Below, piece after piece: positions 42,901-51,518 of a DNA stretch of 64,000 bases. Both the position numbers and the translations under genes were made by a program. The DNA is taken from NCBI GenBank assembly GCA_942492205.1, contig CALODT010000004.1, forward strand, positions 186,001-250,000, given 5' to 3'. Below the pieces are notes generated by a model. That model saw only the letters and a list, made by a program, of their open reading frames with translations. It was not told where the DNA came from and searched no databases. The stretch comes from UBA1847 sp942492205. GTDB lineage: Bacteria; Pseudomonadota; Gammaproteobacteria; Steroidobacterales; Woeseiaceae. The stretch's first letter is position 1, and the number at the start of each line of letters is the position of its first letter.

Positions 42901-45023
42901 CTGCAATCGCGACTGTCGATGTCGCCTACGTCACAGAGGACATAACTTCCGGCGCACTTGATACCAAACTGCGAGCGGCGACTGTCGGCGTAGTCATCGA
43001 AGAGGAGAAGATCACGGACGAGTTCGGCATCTCTTCGGGTGAGACGACTTTTACCGAAGCTTCGATCGAAGTCACCGATAACACGCACTATATTACCGCG
43101 CCGTTCAGTCTTGGCATCGTCGCATTCGCGTCCTCGTCGCAGCCGGTCGGTGGGCGCGCCGGAACCCTGGCACCTGGCCTCGCCGTGATCGCGCAGCGGC
43201 CATCCTCGACCACCAGTATGCTCGACGTGATTGAGACCGGCGATGCGTTGTTCGACACTGGGGTCGCGGCGGGGCGGCGGGTAAAACTGCCCTGGGGTGG
43301 TAATGACTTCGATATCAACTCCCTCACCGTCGACGGCTACGAAATCATGAAGCGGGCCATTGAGTGGGGGTCTGGTGCTGGGGCGGCCTCCCTGGGCCCG
43401 ACCGCGCATTGGAAGCTGGACGACGGCACAGGGCTAACAGCAATCGACTCCGAAGGCGGCCATGACGGTACGCTGACCAATGGTCCGGTGTGGGTAGCCG
43501 GCCAATTGGGGGACGCGGTGCAGTTTGACGGCAGCAACGACTATATTAACGTGCCGCATGATCCGACGCTGAATCTTGCCAGCGCGCTGACGATATCGAC
43601 TTGGTTCCGCGCGGACACTTTTGGCGCTGGCATAGGTGGCTACCGGACATTTGTCGGCAAGTATCCGAGTGCCACCACCGCCAACTACTGGTTCGGCACG
43701 TGGAAACAAGAACTCGTGTTCGGATTCTGGTCGGGCGGTGTCTGGCAAGAGGTCTTTACGACAGGGCTGGGCCTCAGCACCGGCCAGTGGTACCAGGCGG
43801 CGGTCACCTTTGACGATACCAGCAACCAGTTGTTGCTGTATCTCGATGGCACGCAAGTCCACGCGGAGGCTATAGATCAGACGCCACCGGTCAATACGGG
43901 CGACGTGTGGATAGGCCGGTCGGCGGCCGGCGAATACTGGGACGGGCAGCTTGACGACGTCCAGATTTACAACAAAGTCTTGGCCGGGGCGGATATCGCA
44001 GCGCTGGCGGGCGGTGGTGGTGGCGGTGGCGGTGGCGGTGGCACCAGCTATAACGAGCTTCATCAGTCGTGGAGCGCAACTACTGACGCTGCCTGGCAGA
44101 CGGTGGATCTGAGTGCGTACGGCGCTCCAGCAAGCTCGGTTGTGGAAGTCGCGATCATCAATACCAAGGACAAGAATGAGCGTTGGGGCGGTGTTCGTGC
44201 TGTCGGCTCAAGCCTTGATCGGCGACTGCGACTTCATGAAGCGGAAGGTGGAGGTTCCGACGTCGTCGTCATGCACGTACAGACGAGCGCCAGCGGTGAG
44301 ATTCAGCATTACGCTGAAAAAAAGGGCGAGGTGACGTTTGTCCTGTTGGGCTACTGGACCGGCGCGACGTATGTGGAGAGATTCAACAGCTTCTCTGCCG
44401 GCGGCAGCAACAGCTGGCGGGAGCACAACATCGGCGTCTACGGCGTGGGCCCCAACCAGGTAGCCGAGATCGCGATGATCAATACCAGCGCGTCAAATGA
44501 ACGACTTGCCGGTGTGCGCCCCTCGGGCTCGAGCATGCAACGACGGATCAACATTCACGAGGCCGAATCAGGCGGGATCGATACGGCAACGATGATGGTT
44601 AATGCAGATGCTTCGGGAATTGCCGAGGTCTACGCAGCATCAGACACAGATATTGACTTCTACGTGCTTGGGTACTGGAGCACGCCTCCGGGAACATACA
44701 CTGAAACTGGCGGCGTGCACGGTCAGGTTTCGAGTCTCCTGACATGGGAGTCGCACGACCTCGGTTCCTATGGAGTGCCGGCCAATTCGATTGCCCAGTT
44801 CATAACCTCCAATGAGAGTGGCGGCGCGGATGTAGAAATCGGTGTTCGACAAACAGGCTCATCGCTCAACCGCCTGTTCAATCTTCAGGAGGCCGAGGAT
44901 GGCGGCTCTGACACGATTTCGGTCCATGTAAATGTTGATGGCAATTCCCGCGTCGAATGGTATGCACAGTACGGAAGCAACTTGCGGTTCTTCTACCCCA
45001 TAGGCTGGTGGGTCCTGAATTAA
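39924..45023 (+). CDS. giant prepilin-like adhesin, MshP/MshQ-type fusion
   Basis: The protein has 1,699 residues. A prepilin-like segment QRGYLLVTVIITLFLLASIA (about 47-66, no Glu+5, as in PilX/MshP) would anchor it. Then come two DNRLRE-like beta domains (about 145-310 and 345-515) and three repeats of about 200 residues with a Rossmann-like start (VLMVVINP, LLMVVVDP, LLVVVDP, each followed by ESWGYTV or ESWGFTV). A LamG/concanavalin-like domain (about 1156-1363), a run of 11 Gly and three C-terminal repeats of about 105 residues (GSSLDRRLRLHEAEGGGSD type) complete it. In MSHA loci MshP is a minor pilin and MshQ a LamG adhesin; here both seem joined. Residues 8-43 are encoded by palindromic repeats. 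GTG start overlapping the mshO-like stop. Confidence 0.82.
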   Translation: MTFLSKQGQSPAGTVPAPNTTVPVRRGPSPKGTVPAPRRTVPLRKSQRGYLLVTVIITLFLLASIAVLLSHDSANSANTSNRELESARADYVVAAGLQNALWRLQNNACMGDITIPDTALGNDTYSATITGAAAGTLYQLAADQDAWIRNDDVTMNNGTAAEQHIRFEGGNIEHALTRFDLSSLPKDAQINSAVAWFYVSTGGASGGIHPEGPLTVHNVTADWIEDKATWENMGVNYEQSILAGIPAQDQSGVWVSFNLTGQVQAWVNGQPNYGILMASTAEGVHGKYASKEDGSNPPRLEVVVGSGPASPVTIEANGTLNNGVTRTLKHPLTAASQPPVAYTFRPDTAESEDAEIWDQEPNTNYGDEAETWVSSASNDTTRTLLRFNMGSIPTGARILGATLSLYRQSGSGADQPVSAHRITNSWSEDAVTWNRRNVGTNWDTGGGDFDKTAIATTPVGPANNRYEWDITTLAQSWVDGSYPNYGVALAAGIGGMPGERFYTSDQADPEKRPGLSVTYACECGSPCMAPQGSGKVLMVVINPTTLVPADALKKTLFESWGYTVNVISESANAADFASTAANNDVVFISETVNSNQVGNKLANLAVGVVTQDGAFNSDLGIADGSAWPVSAAINLTDTSHYITSPFKAGPLDIYSEHMEQLTVSGGEAAGLQTLADTGGAGALVALNKGATLLGGGTAAGPRVVVPLGRLNNFNWNYLNNNGQLILQRALAWGSGVGKTYAGNLLMVVVDPSSLTTQEQAKRTLIESWGFTVNLIDESDGQSEFDAYLTNSDVVFVTEDVTASNIGNKLSNATIGVVIEEDNLADELGFSSGINWDSGTNFDIDNSHYITSTLPSGDVALLSSFESLATLTGSTAPGIQVLGYHDGLPSLAALESGASLAGGGSATGRRVILPWGGSNMDVAYLNADGLSVFKRSLEWGAGAGGTAPQQQVLLVVVDPASLTAQDASKQALMESWGYTVTLIDESASQAEFDAAIATVDVAYVTEDITSGALDTKLRAATVGVVIEEEKITDEFGISSGETTFTEASIEVTDNTHYITAPFSLGIVAFASSSQPVGGRAGTLAPGLAVIAQRPSSTTSMLDVIETGDALFDTGVAAGRRVKLPWGGNDFDINSLTVDGYEIMKRAIEWGSGAGAASLGPTAHWKLDDGTGLTAIDSEGGHDGTLTNGPVWVAGQLGDAVQFDGSNDYINVPHDPTLNLASALTISTWFRADTFGAGIGGYRTFVGKYPSATTANYWFGTWKQELVFGFWSGGVWQEVFTTGLGLSTGQWYQAAVTFDDTSNQLLLYLDGTQVHAEAIDQTPPVNTGDVWIGRSAAGEYWDGQLDDVQIYNKVLAGADIAALAGGGGGGGGGGGTSYNELHQSWSATTDAAWQTVDLSAYGAPASSVVEVAIINTKDKNERWGGVRAVGSSLDRRLRLHEAEGGGSDVVVMHVQTSASGEIQHYAEKKGEVTFVLLGYWTGATYVERFNSFSAGGSNSWREHNIGVYGVGPNQVAEIAMINTSASNERLAGVRPSGSSMQRRINIHEAESGGIDTATMMVNADASGIAEVYAASDTDIDFYVLGYWSTPPGTYTETGGVHGQVSSLLTWESHDLGSYGVPANSIAQFITSNESGGADVEIGVRQTGSSLNRLFNLQEAEDGGSDTISVHVNVDGNSRVEWYAQYGSNLRFFYPIGWWVLN
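39943..40036. repeat. GGGAC(A/C/T)GTCCC palindrome cluster inside the adhesin leader
   Basis: Two related units: GGGACAGTCCCC then GGGGACCGTCCCGGCACCAA (39944-39978), and GGGGACCGTCCCC then GGGGACTGTCCCGGCACCAA (39999-40035). A further CAGTCCCG lies at 40042-40049. Each contains back-to-back short palindromes. The giant adhesin frame reads straight through, yielding the repeated peptide GTVPAP. This family differs from the GGGGACATTC palindromes of the nearby transposase. Confidence 0.8.
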
Positions 45024-45044
45024 GGCCGTTCCCTTCCAACCAAT

Positions 45045-45093
45045 GGGGACATTCTACTTTTTGAGTCTTTGACTCAAAAAGTAGAATGTCCCC
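45045..45093. repeat. left flanking palindrome of RAYT unit
   Basis: A perfect 23-bp stem with a 3-base loop. The left arm starts GGGGACATTCTACTTTTTGA (45045-45064) and the right arm (45071-45093) is its exact complement. It lies 21 bases after the adhesin stop and may also terminate that transcript. Confidence 0.9.
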
Positions 45094-45121
45094 AGCGCGA
45101 TTTCGCTGCCAACATCGCTGC

Positions 45122-45748
45122 ATGGCAAGAACAGCGCGAGCATCGAAGGGCGGCATCGTCTACCACGCCATGAATCGTGGTAATCGTCGCGCCACTGTTT
45201 TTCACAGCTCATCCGACTACAGATCCTTCATTCGCTTGATGGCCGATGCCTGCAAGCGCGTTCCAATGAGGATATTGTGCTACTGCCTGATGCCCAACCA
45301 CTTCCACGTGGTGATCTGGCCCCTCAATGACGGGGATATGAGTCGCTGGATGCAGTGGCTGCTAACTAGCCATGTGCGTCGTTACCACAGGAATTACGGT
45401 ACTTCAGGTCGGATCTGGCAAGGGCGTTTTAAGGCTTTTCCGATACAACAGGATGACCACTTGCTGACAGTGATGCGCTACGTCGAACGGAACCCGGTCC
45501 GAGCCAGCTTGGTTAGCCGCGCGATTGACTGGGAGTGGTCCAGTATCGTCATTCGTGAAGCGGACCAGGAAAACACGATTCTCAGTGAGGCGCCGATTAC
45601 CCTGCCCAAGAATTGGCAAGGATGGGTCGATCAAGCGATCACCCCAGCCGAACTTGACGCGCTCAGACGGTGTGGACGGCGCCAAGTGCCGTACGGAAGC
45701 GCTGATTGGCGAGAATCCGCCGCGAAAAACCTCGGATTGCTCAGATAG
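45122..45748 (+). CDS. REP-associated tyrosine transposase (RAYT, Y1_Tnp family)
   Basis: Single-copy HUH/Y1 endonuclease-like protein that acts on REP palindromes and is related to IS200/IS605 transposases. From the ATG at 45122 it has 208 residues; the earlier ATG at 45086 lies inside the palindrome and is unlikely. The metal-binding HUH motif appears as MPNHFHVVIWP and the catalytic tyrosine region as MRYVERNPVRASLV. IVYHAMNRGNRRATVF and GRIWQGRFKAFPI are typical RAYT segments. RAYTs are normally vertically inherited and move short palindromes instead of themselves. The flanking hairpins are the expected substrates. Confidence 0.92.
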   Translation: MARTARASKGGIVYHAMNRGNRRATVFHSSSDYRSFIRLMADACKRVPMRILCYCLMPNHFHVVIWPLNDGDMSRWMQWLLTSHVRRYHRNYGTSGRIWQGRFKAFPIQQDDHLLTVMRYVERNPVRASLVSRAIDWEWSSIVIREADQENTILSEAPITLPKNWQGWVDQAITPAELDALRRCGRRQVPYGSADWRESAAKNLGLLR

Positions 45749-45757
45749 GGCAAGTAA

Positions 45758-45807
45758 GGGGACATTCTGCTTTTCCGACCGAAGGCTCGGAAAAGCAGAA
45801 TGTCCCC
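45758..45807. repeat. right flanking palindrome of RAYT unit
   Basis: GGGGACATTCTGCTTTTCCG and one further base (45758-45778) pair with 45787-45807 in a perfect 21-bp stem around an 8-base loop. It shares GGGGACATTCT with the left palindrome, but the inner stem differs. Confidence 0.9.
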
Positions 45808-45995
45808 GTTCAAGAAAACCGACCAGATATTAAAGATTTAGCCCGTTCTGCCGCTGTATTTAGGGATAGCTCTCTATTTGCTGTGGGGCGAAGCCTTGGT
45901 CGAAACACCCTGACCAGCCAACGTCGGATCTGCACGAGATCCCGGTAATTCCGGACTGTCGGCGCGCCGTCCTGAGCCTGTGAGGTTTGCGTCTT

Positions 45996-47040
45996 ATGAG
46001 CGTCCTGGCCCGCACCGCTGCGTTGTTCCCCCCGCGGTCCTCGGCTGTCACCATCGGCCCTATCGGCATCGACATTGCACTCGAGGCGATACACCTGGTG
46101 CAGCTTGAAGCTCGGCAAGGCCACAAACCGACCGTGCGCGCGAAGGCATCGCTCGAGATTGATGGCTCCCGTCGCGAACTGCTGCAACAGCCGCAGCAGT
46201 TCCGCTCGTTGATGAAGCGCGCCCTAGCCTCGGACCGTTTTCAGGGCAACAAGGCCGTGCTGGCACTGCCTTCCGGCATGTTTCGGACCGTTTCTGTGAA
46301 CTACCAGTTTGCAGGCCCCTCGAAAGACGAGCCCGCGGCCGTATTGCGCGCGATGAAAGGTCGACTCGATGGCGACCTCGGTCAGTACGTGCTCGATTAC
46401 ATGCCGGTCGGCGGCCGCTCCAAGAGCGACGAAAAGCTCGCGCTCGTGGCAGTCAGCGAGAGGGACAAGGTCGTCGATTTTCTTGAACTGGCCCGAAAAG
46501 CCGGTCTCGACGTTACAGCACTTGAGATCGGTCCTCTCGCGATCAGCCGGCTGACCAGTGCCGTCTCCGAAGACAGCGGCGAGTCGACTGTACTCGTCGT
46601 CAACTCCGGACGGCGCGCCAGCTACCTGACGCTGATCTCCGGGAACGACCTGTTGTTCGACCAGGAAGTCGCCATCGGTGAGCAGAGCCTCGTAAAGACC
46701 ATCTGCGAAACGCTCGACATGCCCGAGGAAACAGCGCGTCAGCTCCTGTCGCCCACGGGCGTATACCCGGGCGACAGCGACGATCCTGTTGCCGGCGCGC
46801 TTGACGAGACCGGGTTGTTCAACACGCTGTCGGAAATATTGAAGCCACAGTTCATGAAGCTGGTCGAAGAAATCAAACGAGCGTTTCTTTACGCCGCCTC
46901 CGAAACACGCGGCCGTGGCGTGACGCAGATCTACCTGCTCGGAAGTATCGCTCGCTGGCCGGGCGCCGAAGATATGCTCAGCTCGCTTAGCGGCTCTACG
47001 GTGTCGAAGATCCCCAACCCGCTCGCATTGTTTCCCCATC
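45996..47040 (+). CDS. PilM/MshI-like pilus assembly protein, 3' end lost at junction
   Basis: Actin-like cytoplasmic or membrane-associated assembly protein of the PilM/MshI/GspL-N type. I start it at the ATG at 45996 with GAGG upstream, not the TTG nine bases earlier. The visible ~348 residues include IGIDIALEAIHLVQLEARQG, ALPSGMFRTVSVNY, ALEIGPLAISRL, STVLVVNSGRRASYLTLIS and the late strand ITQIYLLGSIARWPGAE-like QIYLLGSIARWPG. Homology stops after SKIPNPLALFPHP, and the frame then continues into unrelated high-GC sequence read antisense to an aldehyde dehydrogenase. The last few tens of residues are therefore missing. It would be the first gene of an mshI-J-K-L-like set beyond the break. 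Confidence 0.85.
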
Positions 47041-47070
47041 CAGTGGTGACGGTAAGAACGCACCTGCGCC
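47030..47070. other. sequence junction between two unrelated genomes
   Basis: Left of this point a clean pilM-like gene runs rightward; right of it a frameshifted ALDH runs leftward. Both genes lose homology here, and base composition, codon use, gene style and frame quality change together. No insertion sequence, tRNA or repeat marks the point. I read it as an assembly chimera. Confidence 0.75.
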
Positions 47071-48869
47071 CGGTTGTGGCCGGTGGCCGCCCACCCGCCG
47101 CCTTGCGCGCGGCCTCCACGGCGTTGCGGATGTCCTTGCGGTTGCCGATCGCCGACATCGCCCAGCAGCTTGCCGCGCTTCGACCAGATCGGTTGCGAAT
47201 AGCCGCCGTCGGGCCGCGCCTGCTTGCCGCCGATGTACAGCTTGGGCGTGCGGTCGATGCGATGGCGCGGCGGGACGCAGCCGGGGCCGTCGGAGGCTCT
47301 CGTCGCCCGGCGCCAAGGCGCCCCGGCGCCTTTTTCGCGGTTTCGGCGCTCCGCGACGGCTTCGTCCGACCTTGGCTTCGGCCGTCCCGACTTCACATAC
47401 TCCCACAGCCCCTCCCGCCCGCCCTCCCGGCCGAAGCCCGCTCTCGCGGTAGCCGCCGAAGCCGCTCGCCGCGTCGAACATGTTGGTGCAGTTGATCCAG
47501 ACCGTCCCCGCCTTGAGCTTCGGCGCGACGTCGAGCGCGAGGTTGATGTTCTCGGTCCAGACGCTAGCGGCGAGGCCGTAGCGGGTGTTGTTGGCGAGGG
47601 CGACCGCCTCCTTCGGCGTCCGGAAGGTGATCAAGGTGACCACCGGCCCGAAGATCTCGACCTGGCAGACGGTCGACGCCGGGGTGACGTCGGTGAGCAG
47701 CGTCGGCGGGTAGTAGTAGCCCTCGGTCGGGCAGGCCCAGGAGGGCTGCCAGACGGTCGCGCCCTCCTCCTGCGCCCTGGTCGACCAGGTCCCGGATGCG
47801 CTCCAGCTGCACCTGGGCGACGATCGCGCCCATGTCGACCGCCTTGTCCAGCGGATCGCCCACTCGGAGCGTCTCCATCCGGCCCTTGAGCTTGGTCACC
47901 AGCCGCTCGGCCACGCCCTCCAGCACCAGGATCCGGGAGCCGGCGCAGCAGACCTGGCCCTGGTTGAACCAGATCGCGTCGACGACACCTTCGACGGCGC
48001 TGTCGAGATCGGCGTCGTCGAAGACGATGAAGGGCGACTTGCCGCCCAGCTCGAGCGAGAGCTTCTTGCCGGAGCCGGCCGTCTTCTGACGGATGATGCG
48101 GCCGACCTCGGTCGAGCCGGTGAAGGCGATCTTGTCGACGTCCGGGTGCTCGACGAGCAGCGCGCCCGTGGCGCCGTCGCCGGTGACGATGTTGACCACG
48201 CCGGGCGGCAGGCCGGCGTCGCGGCAGAGCTCGGCGAAGGCGAGCGCCGTCACAGAGGTCAACTCGGCCGGCTTGAGCACCACCGTGTTGCCCATCGCCA
48301 GCGCCGGCGCGATCTTCCAGGCCAGCATCAGCAGCGGGAAGTTCCAGGGGATGATCTGGCCGACCACGCCCAGCGGCTCCCGGCCGGGCAGCTCCCGTGT
48401 CATGAGCTGCGCCCAGCCGGCGTGGTGGTAGAAGTGCCGCGCCACCAGCGGCACGTCGATGTCGCGCGACTCCCGGATCGGCTTGCCGTTGTCGAGCGAC
48501 TCGAGCACCGCGAACAGGCGGGCGTGCTTCTGGACCTGGCGGGCCAGCGCGTAGAGGTATCGCGCGCGCGGGCGTGGCCCGGCAGCGCCGCACCAGGCGG
48601 CTGGCGCGCGCGGGCCGCCGCGACGGCGCGATCCACGTCTTGCCCGCCGCCCTGGGCGATCGGGCGAGCGGCTTCGGTGCGTCGCCGGGTTGATGACTCG
48701 AAGGTCTCGCCGTCGCCGGGCTCGGCCAATGCGCCGCCGATGAAGTGGCCGAAGCGTGCATCGTGCTGCTCCAGCCAGGCGTGCGCCGGTGCGCCGCTCT
48801 CGGGCGCGGGACCGTAGGCCATGGTTTCGAAGATCTCAGGGATGCCATTCCGTGGACCACAGTCGTCAT
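47041..48869 (-). pseudogene. two-domain ALDH16-type aldehyde dehydrogenase, frameshifted and truncated
   Basis: NAD(P)-dependent aldehyde oxidation. The first catalytic domain is well preserved between about 48,500 and 47,750: IPWNFPLLMLAWK, ELGGKSPFIVFDDADLDSA (ELGGKSP holds the Glu) and the nucleophile FNQGQVCCAGSR. After ALANNTRYGLAASVWTENIN and NMFDAASGFGGYRESG, a second ALDH domain begins (LYIGGKQARPDGGYS, then GNRKDIRNAVEAAR) and is cut by the junction. This double-domain form matches bacterial ALDH16 proteins. At least four frameshifts interrupt it (near 48,850, 48,560, 47,760 and 47,440). It lies 12 bases after deoC, with AGGA before its ATG. The frameshifts are more likely sequence errors than true decay. 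Confidence 0.75.
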
Positions 48870-48881
48870 GGCGGAGTTCCT

Positions 48882-49894
48882 TCAGGCTCGGGCCAGCGAC
48901 CCATTCAGGGCATGTGGGTGGCGGTGCGCCGCCGAGTAGCGGCCGGTCACGAAGTGCTCCAGCTGGCGCTCGATGTCGGTGAGCAGCGAGCTGGCGCCGA
49001 AGCGGAAGAGGCCTGCCGGAGCCAGCGTCGCCCAGCTCTTCCTTGATCAGGATCAGCCAGTCCAGCGCCTCCTTGGCGGTGCGGATGCCGCCGGCGGGCT
49101 TGAAGCCGACCTTGAAGCCGGTGGCCGCCCTGGTACTCGCGCATGGCACGGACCATTTGCAGGCTGACCATGAGGGTCGCGTTGGTCGGCTTCCTTGCCG
49201 GTCGAGGTCTTGATGAAGTCGGCGCCGGCCATCATGCACACGACGCTGGCCCGCGCCACGTTGCGCAGCGTGCCCAGCTCGCCGGTGGCGAGGATGGTCT
49301 TGATGTGCGCGTCGCCGCAGGCCTCCCGCATCGCGCGCACTTCGTCGTAGAGCGCGCGCCAGTCCTCCGTCAGGACATGGGCCCGGGTGATGACGATGTC
49401 GATCTCCTCGGCGCCGGCGGCCACCGACGCCCGGATCTCCGCGATGCGCTGGGCGAACGGCGTGAGGCCCGGCGGGAAACCCGGTCGACACCGCGGCGAC
49501 CGGAATGCCGGAGCCCTCGAGCGCCCGCACGGCGGTTTCGACGAAGCGGTGGATAGACGCAGACCGCCGCCGACGGTGATCCCGAGGTCGGCGACGCCGA
49601 GCGCTTCCAGCAGGTCGCCGCGGACCGGGTGGCGCGCCTTGGCGCACAAGCCGTCGGACCGCCCGGGGTGTCGTCGCCGGAGAGCGTCGTGAGGTCCATG
49701 CAGGGTGATCGCCCGGAGCAGCCAGGCGGCCTGCCACTCCTTCTTGACCGTGCGCCGGGTCGGCAGCGTCGCCGCTCGCGCCGCTCGACCGCGCTCCGGT
49801 TCGCCTGAACGGCGCGGACCCACGCGAGGTCGAGCGGCATCCCGGGGTTGCGCTCCGGGGTCGGCGAGTCGCTGGTGCTGGCGTGGACCATCAT
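48882..49894 (-). pseudogene. deoC: deoxyribose-phosphate aldolase, frameshifted
   Basis: DeoC splits 2-deoxyribose 5-phosphate to glyceraldehyde 3-phosphate and acetaldehyde. Recognisable pieces, in several frames, are LGVADLGITVGGG, VAAGAEEIDIVITRAHVL, ACGDAHIKTILATGELG and the Schiff-base lysine region MAGADFIKTSTGKE. FKVGFKPAGGIRTAKEALDW is also present in one frame. The probable start is the ATG pair at 49894/49891 and the probable stop is TGA at 48882. Acetaldehyde made by DeoC could be oxidised by the ALDH encoded just downstream. Several single-base shifts break the frame, as in the neighbours. Confidence 0.75.
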
Positions 49895-50106
49895 CGCTAC
49901 TCCTGACACTCCGCGTCTTATCGCAGACATGCGCGTTCTTGCCTAGGAGCCACCCGTGGAGGTCCGCGGCGACAAGCCCGTGGGTGACGTACCGTCGGCG
50001 AGACGGAGCCCTTGAAAAACCCTCTATGATTGACGCAGAGGCGCGCCGATTGCTACGTTGCGCTTGCTGCGCGTTCCCGCGCCGCGTACGGGACGACGGG
50101 ATCTCT

Positions 50107-51482
50107 ATGAACCATCGAAGCTCTCTCCGCGGCGCTCTCTCACCTCTCCCCGCCGCGCTCACCCTCGCGCTCACCGTCAGCGGTCTCGGCTGCGGCGACG
50201 ATGCGATCAGCACCGCCAGCGGCAGCGCCACCGAGGGCTCCTCCTCGAGCGGCAGCACGACGGTCGCCGAGAGCACCGGGACCACGACCACAGGGACCAC
50301 CTCGGACGGCAGCGCCAGCGCGACCGGGACCACAACTACAACCTCGACCTCCGGCGAGACGACGACGACCTCGACGACCTCGACGACCTCGACGACCTCG
50401 ACGACCGACGCCACCACCGACGCCACCACCACCACCACCACCACCACCGGGACGACCACCGACGTCCTACCACCACCACCGACGGGACGACCACCGACGC
50501 CACCACCACCGGGACGACCACCGACGCCACCACCACCGGCGGCGAGGAGATCGACGCGGCCTACGTCGGCATGTCGCTCACCGACAGCCTCGTCGCCTTC
50601 GATCTCATGACCGAAGAGGCGGTCATCGACATCGACCTCCTCCCCGAGGGCAACTACCCCTACGACGTGACGATCCGCCCGGACGGCTCCGAGGTCTGGG
50701 TCGTCGGCGCCGTCGGTGACGGGGTCAAGGTGATCGACACCGCGACCCAGACGGTGACCCAGTCGATCGATCTCGCGGGGGTCGGCGACTACGCGATCGA
50801 CGTCCTCTTCAACAGCGACGGCACCCTCGCCTACGTCTCGTCGCGCGACTCCGAAGCCCTGGTGATCATCGACGCCGACACCTACACCGTCCAGGACACG
50901 ATCCCTCTACCGGCGGGGATCGACGGCGGCAAGATGACCCTCGACCCCTGCACGGACCTCGTCTACATGGTCGAGTGGTTCGGCGGCGAGCTGATGCGGA
51001 TCGACGTCGGCGCCAAGAAGATCGACTCGGAGCCGCTCGGCAAGTCGCTCTGGGACCTGCGGGTCACCGCCGACGGCAAGACCCTCTACGTCACCGATCG
51101 CGGGACCGATCAGGTCCGTGTCGTCGACGCCGCCACCCTCACGGAGACCGACGTGATCGCCGTCGGCGACGACCCCTGGGGGATCGAGCTCGCCGAGGAC
51201 GAGGGGATCCTCGTCGTCGCCTGCGAGGACGACTCGACCGTCCACCTCGTCGATCTCGGCGACCTCTCGACCCTCGAAAAGCCGCTGCCGATGGGCGCCC
51301 GCCCGCGCGACGTCGACGTCCTCGGCAACGCCGCCTACATCGTCAGCGGCGATGTGCTCGGCAACGACGGCGTCTACAAGCTGATCTTCGACGCCGACGA
51401 GGCGACCTTTATCGACCTCGGCAAGAACTACAACTCGAACGCGATCGCGGTCCGGCCTCAACCCGTCGAGTGCAAGCCGTAG
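50107..51482 (+). CDS. beta-propeller (YVTN/YncE-like) lipoprotein with Thr-rich linker, one frameshift
   Basis: The ATG at 50107 opens a lipoprotein signal with lipobox SGLGC (about Cys29). About 90 residues almost wholly of Thr, Ser, Gly and Asp follow, a linker style common in Nannocystaceae-type myxobacteria. One frameshift near 50,466 (GTCCT in an otherwise ACC/GAC repeat) moves the frame. The rest then runs cleanly to 51482 as a seven-bladed-type propeller: EEIDAAYVGMSLTDSLVAF, YDVTIRPDGSEVWVVG, GKTLYVTDRGTDQVRVVD. It is probably an outer-membrane or surface lipoprotein of unknown ligand. It is divergent from deoC. Confidence 0.75.
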
Positions 51483-51518
51483 GCGGGAGAGGCTCAACCA
51501 AGGCATAGGAAGACGGTC

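Larger units (their letters stand above)
45045..45807 (+). mobile_element. RAYT unit: transposase gene between two GGGGACATTCT palindromes
   Basis: A REP-associated tyrosine transposase gene is bracketed by two long hairpins that share the outer sequence GGGGACATTCT. A third palindrome with the same core lies 7 kb upstream at 37910. It is placed between the giant adhesin and the pilM-like gene, so it has inserted into the pilus locus. No target-site duplication was recognised. Confidence 0.8.

Noticed and set aside
37910..45807. Regularly recurring palindromes considered as a CRISPR array
   Set aside because: Only three dispersed copies with different inner stems, no direct repeats with spacers and no cas genes.
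46224..47396. 390-codon minus-strand frame spanning the junction
   Set aside because: Its first part is a shifted piece of the ALDH gene and its second part is antisense to the pilM-like gene; it is open only by chance across the join.
50340..50550. ACC/GAC-rich stretch as a DNA satellite repeat
   Set aside because: It is the coding sequence of a Thr-rich lipoprotein linker; the repetition follows codons.
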